Below are positions 1-6,198 of a DNA stretch of 7,779 nt, in pieces. Both the position numbers and the translations under genes were made by a program. The notes beneath the pieces were generated by a model, which ran no database searches, was not told the origin of the DNA, and was given only the letters and a program-made list of their open reading frames with translations. The stretch's first letter is position 1; each line of letters begins with the position of its first letter. This DNA is from Sedimenticola sp. (lineage in GTDB: Bacteria; Pseudomonadota; Gammaproteobacteria; Chromatiales; Chromatiaceae). Location: positions 1 to 7,779 of the forward strand of contig JALWGP010000324.1 of the NCBI GenBank assembly GCA_027038775.1, given 5' to 3'.

Positions 1-1
1 C

Positions 2-1339
2 GACTACATCGCCGAGACCTACGGCGGGAAACAGGTGCCGGAGAAGCCGCGGGTGTTCAAGACCAAGTCGAAGAATGCCCAGGAGGCCCACGAGGCGATC
101 CGCCCCACCTCCATCCGCCGCCCCCCGAAGGAGATCGCCCAGTACCTGACGCCGGAACAGGCGAAGCTCTACGAGCTCATCTGGAAGCGTACCCTGGCGA
201 GCCAGATGGTGCACGCCACCCTGAACACGGTGACCGCGGATCTCGCCGCCGGCAGCGAGGAGAACCTCTTCCGCGCCACCGGCTCCACCGTGGTCAACCC
301 CGGTTTCATGGCCGTCTACCAGGAGGGTCAGGACGACGCGAAGCGAGCGAAGGAGGCCGAAGAGAAGATGCTGCCTCCCCTGGCCGAGGGCGAGGAGGTG
401 GCGCTGGTGGCCATCCGCCCCGAGCAGCACTTCACCGAGCCGCCGCCGCGCTACAGCGAGGCCAGCCTGGTGAAGGCACTGGAGGAGCACGGCATCGGCC
501 GCCCCTCCACCTACGCCAGCATCATCTCCACCCTGCAGGACCGCGGCTACGCCGAGCTGGAGAAGAAGCGCTTCCACCCCACCGACGTGGGCCGGGTGGT
601 GAACAAGTTCCTCACCGACTACTTCACCCGCTACGTGGACTACGACTTCACGGCGAAGCTGGAGGACGAGCTGGACGCCGTCTCCCGCGGCGAGGAGGAG
701 TGGGTCCCCCTGCTGCGCCGCATCTGGAAGCCCTTCAAGGAGCAGGTGGACCACACCCAGGAGAACGTCAAGCGCTCGGACGTCACCCAGGAGAAACTGG
801 ACGAGAAGTGTCCCAAGTGCGGGCAGCCCCTCTCCATCCGCCTGGGCCGCCACGGCCGCTTCATCGGCTGCACCGGCTATCCCGAGTGCGACTACACCCG
901 CGACCTCAACCAGGACAGGGCCGAGGCGGAGGCACCCCAGGAGGTGGGCCGCGACTGCCCCGAGTGCGGCTCACCCCTGGTCTTCAAGCGGGGCCGCTAC
1001 GGCAAGTTCATCGGCTGCTCGGCCTACCCGAAGTGCCGCTACATCGAGCCGCTGGAGAAGCCGAAGGACACCGGCGTGCCCTGCCCCAAGTGCGGCGAGG
1101 GCACCCTCATGCAGCGCAAGTCGCGCCGGGGCAAGATCTTCTACTCCTGCTCCACCTACCCCAAGTGCGAGTACGCGGTGTGGAACGAACCGGTGAACGA
1201 GCCCTGCCCCCGGTGCGGCTGGCCCGTTCTCACCATCAAGACCACCAAGAAGCGCGGCACAGAGAAGGTCTGCCCCCAGCCCGAGTGCTCCTTCGCCGAG
1301 CCATACGAAGAACCATCCAAGGTGGAAGCGGCGGAGTAG
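2..1339 (+). CDS. topA: DNA topoisomerase I (type IA), C-terminal part, 5'-truncated by window edge
   Basis: Type IA topoisomerase that relaxes negatively supercoiled DNA by single-strand passage. The reading frame is open from base 2, so the gene begins upstream; about 445 residues are visible, ending in TAG at 1337-1339. The block QEAHEAIRPT (near nt 80-110) and the block PPRYSEASLVKALEEHGIGR followed by PSTYASIISTLQDRGY (nt 440-550) are characteristic of bacterial TopA. The active-site tyrosine region lies upstream and is not visible. The C-terminus carries four Cys4 zinc-ribbon units, starting at about nt 809, 956, 1082 and 1205. The first three have the pattern CPxCG followed by GC or SC, YP and C; the fourth is more divergent and ends CPQPEC. 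The protein then ends in a short acidic tail. No terminator is seen directly after the stop; REP palindromes follow. In related bacteria topA is often near tsaC, which fits the next gene. Confidence 0.96.
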   Translation, partial: DYIAETYGGKQVPEKPRVFKTKSKNAQEAHEAIRPTSIRRPPKEIAQYLTPEQAKLYELIWKRTLASQMVHATLNTVTADLAAGSEENLFRATGSTVVNPGFMAVYQEGQDDAKRAKEAEEKMLPPLAEGEEVALVAIRPEQHFTEPPPRYSEASLVKALEEHGIGRPSTYASIISTLQDRGYAELEKKRFHPTDVGRVVNKFLTDYFTRYVDYDFTAKLEDELDAVSRGEEEWVPLLRRIWKPFKEQVDHTQENVKRSDVTQEKLDEKCPKCGQPLSIRLGRHGRFIGCTGYPECDYTRDLNQDRAEAEAPQEVGRDCPECGSPLVFKRGRYGKFIGCSAYPKCRYIEPLEKPKDTGVPCPKCGEGTLMQRKSRRGKIFYSCSTYPKCEYAVWNEPVNEPCPRCGWPVLTIKTTKKRGTEKVCPQPECSFAEPYEEPSKVEAAE

Positions 1340-1389
1340 AGGAAGTCCCCGTTCCCGTGTCGTGGGCATGGAACCTCGCCGCGCCAGGA

Positions 1390-1415
1390 TTCGGCCCAAG
1401 GCCAGGACCTTTTAC
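1390..1415 (-). repeat. Possible decayed REP copy
   Basis: The plus strand starts TTCGGCCC and ends CCTTTTAC, matching the ends of the intact minus-oriented REP copies nearby (TTCGGCCC and CCTCCTAC), at nearly the same length (26 versus 25 bases). The central hairpin is degraded. It sits immediately before an intact pair, as expected for an old array member, but the match is partial and could be chance in GC-rich DNA. Confidence 0.3.
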
Positions 1416-1421
1416 GGACCT

Positions 1422-1481
1422 GTAGGAGCGGCGCCCCCGCCGCGAATTTTTCAGAGTTCGGCCCGCGGGCGGGCCTCCTAC
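1422..1481. repeat. REP pair in inverted orientation (BIME-like)
   Basis: Two 25-base palindromic units face each other. The plus-oriented unit (1422-1446) starts GTAGGAG, has a 6-bp stem GCGGCG/CGCCGC around a CCCC loop, and ends in CGAA. The minus-oriented unit (1457-1481) is the same design on the other strand: it reads GTAGGAG from 1481, with stem GGCCCG/CGGGCC at 1460-1465 and 1470-1475. A GTAG tetranucleotide before a hairpin is the established signature of REP elements mobilised by RAYT (TnpA-REP) transposases, and inverted pairs are their usual mobile form. The hairpins may also slow transcription after topA or protect mRNA 3' ends; that is inference. Confidence 0.8.
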
Positions 1482-1508
1482 ACAGCACCATGGGTCCCTG
1501 CGGGGACG

Positions 1509-1570
1509 TTCGGCCCGCGGGCGGGCCTCCTACCCCGCACAAGGATGTGCGGCGCGAAGCGGAGGCAGCG
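1509..1570 (-). repeat. Minus-oriented REP unit plus conserved tail
   Basis: The REP unit at 1509-1533 is identical to the one at 1457-1481. The 37 bases after it closely match the bases following the REP pair at the window end (7702-7738). Counted by eye, 1509-1570 and 7677-7738 agree at about 54 of 62 positions. The tail includes a short perfect hairpin, GCACA-AGGA-TGTGC, at 1537-1550. The repeated unit is therefore longer than a bare REP. Confidence 0.7.
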
Positions 1571-1586
1571 CCCCCGCCGCGACGAA
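1562..1586 (+). repeat. Degenerate plus-oriented REP unit
   Basis: The segment contains GCGCCCCCGCCGCGA, identical to the core of the intact plus-oriented unit at 1422-1446, but the 5' GTAGGAG head is altered to GAGGCA and CGAA is displaced by two bases. It forms an inverted partner to the REP at 1509-1533, with a spacer of 28 bases. It is probably an inactivated copy. Confidence 0.45.
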
Positions 1587-1603
1587 TGGAACAGCTCTGT
1601 TAA

Positions 1604-3082
<1,479 letters not shown>

Positions 3083-3121
3083 AGCCGGCCTGCGTCGCCG
3101 AGCACAACAGCCGGCAAAATA

Positions 3122-3150
3122 TTGTCTGGAAGTGGAATTTCCCGGAAAAT
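3122..3150 (+). promoter_or_regulatory. Candidate sigma70 promoter for fadL
   Basis: TTGTCT (3122-3127) and GAAAAT (3145-3150) are separated by 17 bases, each matching 4 of 6 consensus positions. The region is clearly more AT-rich than the flanking genes and lies in the only space that could drive the next gene. The boxes are weak, so this is tentative. Confidence 0.3.
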
Positions 3151-3169
3151 TGGCCTACTCTTGCGGCAA

Positions 3170-3197
3170 TTGCAACAGCGTGCAAAGTTGCAACAGC
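3170..3197 (+). repeat. 10-bp direct repeat upstream of fadL (possible operator)
   Basis: TTGCAACAGC occurs at 3170-3179 and again at 3188-3197, 18 bases start to start, which is a little under two helical turns. It lies downstream of the candidate -10 box, where a repressor would be expected to bind. No known regulator site is recognised. Confidence 0.4.
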
Positions 3198-3312
3198 CGG
3201 TCCGGCCAGGAGGAAGGAGTCACCGGCGGACGCGAAATCATGTAGGGACCGAAACCCGACGACACGAACAATAAACCTGCAAACAGAGATCACCCTGGGA
3301 GACCCAATCGAT

Positions 3313-4704
3313 ATGCCTGTTCAAACACGCCCCCGAATTCTCGCCATCGCTCTGGGCGGCCTCATGGCCGGTGCCGGAGTTCAGGGCCACGCCGCCGGCT
3401 TCGCCATCATCGAACACAGCGCCAGCGGCATGGGCAACGCTTTTGCCGGCGCCGCCGCAGTGGCCGAAGACGCCTCCACCATCTTCTTCAATCCCGCCGG
3501 CATGACCTACCTGCCGGGATCCCAGATGGTGGTGGCAGGCCACGTCATCGTTCCCAAGGCCGATTACAGCGAAAAGGGTTCCTACATGAACCCCAATTTC
3601 ACCGCCGGCACCCCGGTTCCAGGGACGCTCACCGGGCCCGACGACGACGGCGGTGTGACCAAGTTCGTTCCCAACCTCTACTTCTCCTACCAGGTAAACG
3701 AAAAGCTCTTTGCCGGTGTCGGCATCAACGCGCCCTTTGGCCTGGCCACCGAGTACGACGACGACTGGATTGGCCGCTACCACGCCATCGAGTCCGACAT
3801 CACCACGGTGAACATCAATCCCAGCCTGGCCTACAAGGTCAATGATCGGCTCTCCGTGGGGGCAGGAATCAGCGCCCAGTACATCAAGGCCACGCTGACC
3901 AACGCGGTGGACTTCGGCACCGTCTGTCTCGGCCTGGAAACCCAGGGGATCATTCCCGCGGGCACCTGCAACGGCGCCGGCATCACCGGCCCCTTCACTG
4001 CGGACGGGAAGGCCGAGATCGAAGGCACCGACTGGAGCTGGGGGTTCAACCTGGGCGCCATCTACCAGTTCAGTGACAGCACGCGGGCGGGACTGGCTTA
4101 CCGCTCCATGATCAGCCAGGACCTGGAGGGACGGGCCGACTTCACGGTGCCGGCCAACTTCCAGGCCATCCTCAATGCAGGGATCCCGCTGTTCAGCGAC
4201 ACCGACGCGGCGGCCGGCGTGGACCTGCCGGAAACGCTTTCCCTCAGCCTCTACCACGCCTTCAACGAGCAGTGGACGCTGCTGGCCGATGTGACCTGGA
4301 CCAACTGGAGCCGCTTCGACGAGCTGGTCATCGAGTACGCCAACCCCAACCAGCCCGACACCGTCCAGCCCGAAAACTGGGAGGACAGCTGGCGCTACTC
4401 TGTCGGCGTCATCTACCGGCCCGACCGGACCTGGACCTTCCGCGGAGGCCTGGCCTACGACGAGACCCCCATCGACAAGGACACCGACCGCACGCCGCGC
4501 ATTCCCGGCAACGACCGCACCTGGATCGCGCTGGGCGTGGGATACAGGATCTCCGACACCATGGCGGTGGACGTGGGCTATGCCCACCTCTTCGTGGATG
4601 ACACCAAGATCGACGCCCTGGACCACAGCACGGGACACCAGCTCGTGGGGGAATACGACTCGGCCGTCGACATCCTCAGCGCCCAGCTGACGGTGGATTT
4701 CTGA
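3313..4704 (+). CDS. FadL/OmpP1/TodX-family outer-membrane hydrophobic-compound transporter
   Basis: Predicted 14-stranded outer-membrane beta-barrel that lets long-chain fatty acids or other hydrophobic molecules cross the outer membrane. The 463 residues are typical in length. Residues 1-27 form a signal peptide: basic start MPVQTRPR, hydrophobic core, and probable cleavage after GHA. The mature N-terminus AGFAIIEHSASGMGNAFAGA with FFNPAGM (58-64) is the conserved FadL hatch region, including the NPA motif. A second family block is NAPFGLATEYDDDWIGRYHA (139-158) followed by NINPSLAYKVNDRLSVGAG. Amphipathic strands alternate to a C-terminal phenylalanine (LTVDF), as required for barrel assembly. 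Two cysteines (205, 219) may be disulfide-linked in a loop. The ATG at 3313 has GGGAG 11 bases upstream and starts the signal peptide. Substrate unknown, so no specific symbol is given. It appears to be a single-gene unit ending at the 4806-4839 terminator. Confidence 0.92.
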   Translation: MPVQTRPRILAIALGGLMAGAGVQGHAAGFAIIEHSASGMGNAFAGAAAVAEDASTIFFNPAGMTYLPGSQMVVAGHVIVPKADYSEKGSYMNPNFTAGTPVPGTLTGPDDDGGVTKFVPNLYFSYQVNEKLFAGVGINAPFGLATEYDDDWIGRYHAIESDITTVNINPSLAYKVNDRLSVGAGISAQYIKATLTNAVDFGTVCLGLETQGIIPAGTCNGAGITGPFTADGKAEIEGTDWSWGFNLGAIYQFSDSTRAGLAYRSMISQDLEGRADFTVPANFQAILNAGIPLFSDTDAAAGVDLPETLSLSLYHAFNEQWTLLADVTWTNWSRFDELVIEYANPNQPDTVQPENWEDSWRYSVGVIYRPDRTWTFRGGLAYDETPIDKDTDRTPRIPGNDRTWIALGVGYRISDTMAVDVGYAHLFVDDTKIDALDHSTGHQLVGEYDSAVDILSAQLTVDF

Positions 4705-4761
4705 CCGCGACAAACACCGCTGTCGAAATGAATTCCGACTTGCAGGAAGGAGGCCTTTCCT

Positions 4762-4800
4762 GTGGGTCGGGTTTCAACCCGACACCGAAGCCCGACCCAC
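4762..4800. repeat. Alternative (mutually exclusive) inverted repeats
   Basis: GTGGGTCGGG (4762-4771) can pair with CCCGACCCAC (4791-4800), giving a 10-bp stem with a 19-base loop. The inner GTCGGGTT (4766-4773) can instead pair with AACCCGAC (4776-4783), giving an 8-bp stem with a 2-base loop. The two structures share GTCGGG and cannot form together. The GTCGGGTT/AACCCGAC palindrome resembles dispersed intergenic palindromes of Proteobacteria. It lies just upstream of the fadL terminator. Confidence 0.6.
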
Positions 4801-4805
4801 GGGAA

Positions 4806-4839
4806 ACGAAAAAGCCGCCCCTCGGGGCGGCTTTTTCGT
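4806..4839. terminator. Bidirectional rho-independent terminator between fadL and dsrE2
   Basis: A perfect 15-bp inverted repeat: ACG + AAAAAGCCGCCC (4806-4820), loop CTCG, then GGGCGGCTTTTT + CGT (4825-4839). The GC-rich core is flanked by A5 on one side and T5 on the other, so a U-tract is produced in both directions. It sits between the convergent fadL and dsrE2 genes and can end both transcripts. Confidence 0.92.
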
Positions 4840-4855
4840 GGAACACAACTGCCTG

Positions 4856-5335
4856 TCACATGTACATGCAGATGTCCGCGTCGCCGGCGAACTCGAAGAA
4901 ACGGGCGGCGCCCGCCAGCTCGATGCCGTCGATGAAGTCGGAGGGATCCATGTCGAACAGCTCCACCGTCATGTTGCAGGCGATGAAGCGGACCTCCGCC
5001 TCCTGGCAGAGCTCGCGCAGCTCCTCCAGGCTGGCGACCCCCTTGGAAGCCATCTTCTTCTTCATCATGGAGGTCATCATGGCCTCCATGCCGGGCAGGG
5101 CAAGGCCAAGGATGGGGAACCACTTGTCCATGCCCATGGGCATGGGCATGCCGGGGTTGCCCAGGGGGGAGACCTTGAGGTCGAGGTTCTTCTTCAGCAG
5201 CTGCAGGCCATAGAAGGTGAAGAAGATCTCCACCTCGTAACCCAGCGCCGCCGCCGTGGAACCCAGGATGAAGGGGGGATAGGCCCAGTCGAGGGTGCCC
5301 TTGGTGGCGATGATCGCCAGCTTTTTCTGTTCCAT
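4856..5335 (-). CDS. dsrE2: DsrE2-like protein (DsrE/DsrF-like family)
   Basis: Member of the DsrE/TusD-like fold family. In Allochromatium vinosum the rhd-tusA-dsrE2 gene set encodes cytoplasmic sulfur-transfer proteins feeding the Dsr pathway, and the same order is seen here. The 159 residues begin MEQKKLAIIATKGTLD, typical of the fold's first strand. Cysteines are at 110, 120 and 156; Cys120 lies in IACNMTVELFDM, the position of the candidate persulfide cysteine, and Cys110 is close by. Residues 18-48 and 72-82 are hydrophobic, compatible with membrane association suggested for this subgroup. Residues 63-95 hold ten methionines, which is unusual. The ATG at 5335 has AGGAG 7 bases upstream. 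It follows tusA by 50 bases, so co-transcription is likely. A peroxiredoxin-like family label would be the alternative annotation. Confidence 0.88.
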   Translation of the reverse strand: MEQKKLAIIATKGTLDWAYPPFILGSTAAALGYEVEIFFTFYGLQLLKKNLDLKVSPLGNPGMPMPMGMDKWFPILGLALPGMEAMMTSMMKKKMASKGVASLEELRELCQEAEVRFIACNMTVELFDMDPSDFIDGIELAGAARFFEFAGDADICMYM

Positions 5336-5385
5336 CGTCTTGCTCCTCTTCGGTCGAGAGGTTTCAGGGAAGGGTCAGCAGTGCC

Positions 5386-5616
5386 TCAGGCCTTCCTGAT
5401 CAGGAAGTGGAACTTGCCACCCTCTTCCTTGGATTCGATCAGCTCGTTGCCGGTCTGCTTGGAAAAGGCCTCGAAGTCCTTCACCGAACCGGGGTCGGTG
5501 GCGATGATGTGCAGCACCTTGCCGGACTCCATGCCGGCCAGCGCCTTCTTGGCGCGCAGGATGGGAAGGGGGCAGTTCAGACCGCTTGCATCGAGTTCTT
5601 CGTCAAAGTCAGCCAT
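5386..5616 (-). CDS. tusA: TusA-family sulfur carrier protein
   Basis: Small cytoplasmic carrier that accepts a persulfide on a single conserved cysteine and passes it on: to the tRNA 2-thiouridine system in E. coli, and to DsrEFH/DsrC in sulfur oxidisers. The 76 residues are a normal family length. The hallmark CPxP motif is present as GLNCPLPILRAKKAL, with Cys15 as the carrier residue. This is followed by the conserved GKVLHIIATDPGSVKDFEAF segment of the two-layer alpha/beta fold and the C-terminal FHFLIRKA strand. It is the only cysteine in the protein. The ATG at 5616 has GGAG (complement of 5624-5627) 7 bases upstream. Placement between rhd and dsrE2 argues for the sulfur-oxidation role over tRNA thiolation; this is inference from context. 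Confidence 0.95.
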   Translation of the reverse strand: MADFDEELDASGLNCPLPILRAKKALAGMESGKVLHIIATDPGSVKDFEAFSKQTGNELIESKEEGGKFHFLIRKA

Positions 5617-5633
5617 GGCTAATCTCCAGTGTC

Positions 5634-5658
5634 GGTAGGGTTGTTATAAAGTGCTACC
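5634..5658. promoter_or_regulatory. Short dyad at the tusA transcription start region
   Basis: Arms GGTAG (5634-5638) and CTACC (5654-5658) flank a 15-base AT-rich centre. The right arm touches the candidate -10 box and the dyad covers the expected start site. A repressor site is possible, but 5-bp arms can occur by chance. Confidence 0.25.
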
Positions 5659-5686
5659 TTATATTCGAAACTTCTTGGAAAGGCAA
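5658..5686 (-). promoter_or_regulatory. Candidate sigma70 promoter for tusA-dsrE2
   Basis: On the minus strand, TTGCCT (5686-5681) is followed after 17 bases by TATAAG (5663-5658), matching 4/6 and 5/6 consensus positions. It lies in the 85-base rhd-tusA gap, an AT-rich interruption of GC-rich DNA, and would start RNA near 5651. This implies tusA-dsrE2 can be expressed separately from rhd. Confidence 0.6.
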
Positions 5687-5701
5687 GCACCGGGTGGAAA
5701 A

Positions 5702-6031
5702 TCAGACGGCCAGGGGCGGCGCGATCTCGTAGCCGTGCCGCGCCCAGTCGATGATGCCGCCCCTCAGGTTGTAAACGTTGTGCACCCCCTGCTGCTCCAG
5801 GAAAGCACAGGCGTGGTAGGAACGCGCACCGCTCCGGCAGTAGAGGATCACGTCCTTGTCGCGGGGCAGGTCCTGCATCTTCAGGGGAATGAGATGCATG
5901 GGAAGATGCTCGGACCCGGGCAGTACGCCCTGGCGCACCTCCGCCTCGCTGCGGATATCGAGGAGCACCAGGTCATCCCCGGCCTCCAGGCGATTCTTCA
6001 GCTCGGACACGTCAATCTCTTTGACTTGCAT
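5702..6031 (-). CDS. rhd: Single-domain rhodanese (sulfurtransferase)
   Basis: Small cytoplasmic sulfurtransferase. In the rhd-tusA-dsrE2 systems characterised in Allochromatium vinosum, the rhodanese mobilises sulfane sulfur (for example from glutathione persulfide or thiosulfate) and loads TusA. The 109 residues form one rhodanese domain, similar in size to GlpE. Seen in the sequence: LVLLDIRSEAEVRQGVLPGS (21-40), the CH2A-like region; the active-site loop CRSGAR (65-70), whose six residues fit sulfur rather than phosphate chemistry; and NLRGGIIDWARHG (88-100). Cys65 is the predicted persulfide carrier; Cys75 is additional. The ATG at 6031 aligns with the family start, although no clear Shine-Dalgarno site precedes it. 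It is the first gene of the minus-strand cluster, with its own promoter candidate, and is divergent from cysG. Confidence 0.93.
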   Translation of the reverse strand: MQVKEIDVSELKNRLEAGDDLVLLDIRSEAEVRQGVLPGSEHLPMHLIPLKMQDLPRDKDVILYCRSGARSYHACAFLEQQGVHNVYNLRGGIIDWARHGYEIAPPLAV

Positions 6032-6065
6032 TCGGGTTCACGAAGGTGAGGGTCAGAATTTGTAA

Positions 6066-6094
6066 AGTATATTATGATAGTCTCATATATTCAA
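6066..6094 (-). promoter_or_regulatory. Candidate sigma70 promoter for rhd
   Basis: On the minus strand, TTGAAT (6094-6089) and TATACT (6071-6066) are separated by exactly 17 bases, matching 4/6 and 5/6 consensus positions. The expected start near 6060 leaves a leader of about 28 bases. An inverted repeat, TATGA-N5-TCATA (6073-6087), fills the spacer between the boxes and may be an operator. Confidence 0.65.
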
Positions 6095-6132
6095 TCTCGG
6101 CAGCTCGCATAAACTCCGCTGAAAGCATGGTT

Positions 6133-6160
6133 TTTACAATCGAAAACAACAGCTTATGCT
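6133..6160 (+). promoter_or_regulatory. Candidate sigma70 promoter for cysG
   Basis: TTTACA (6133-6138, 5/6 match) is followed after 16 bases by TATGCT (6155-6160, 4/6 match). A second overlapping TATGCT begins at 6160. The expected start is near 6167, giving a leader of about 32 bases. It is back-to-back with the rhd promoter, with 38 bases between the two -35 boxes, leaving room for shared regulation. Confidence 0.5.
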
Positions 6161-6198
6161 ATGCTCCGTGGCAACTTGCAGAGGCTTGACGGCGACCC

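Noticed and set aside
1422..1586. CRISPR-like array
   Set aside because: The repeats alternate in orientation, have palindromic REP structure and irregular spacing, and no cas genes are present.
3084..3115. Hairpin GCCGGC/GCCGGC after hemF as a terminator
   Set aside because: Only a 6-bp self-palindromic arm with a 20-base loop and no T-run; not a convincing intrinsic terminator.
3208..3245. AGGAGG followed by a minimal ATG-TAG as a leader peptide
   Set aside because: The ATG at 3240 is more than 25 bases from AGGAGG and the frame is only one codon long.
3238..4713. Long minus-strand open frame (491 codons) opposite fadL
   Set aside because: Same shadow effect. The plus frame has a signal peptide and FadL motifs, and the antisense product has low-complexity Gly/Val composition.
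6167..6183. Sigma54-like TGGCA...TTGCA before cysG
   Set aside because: The GG and GC elements do not have the required 10-base spacing.
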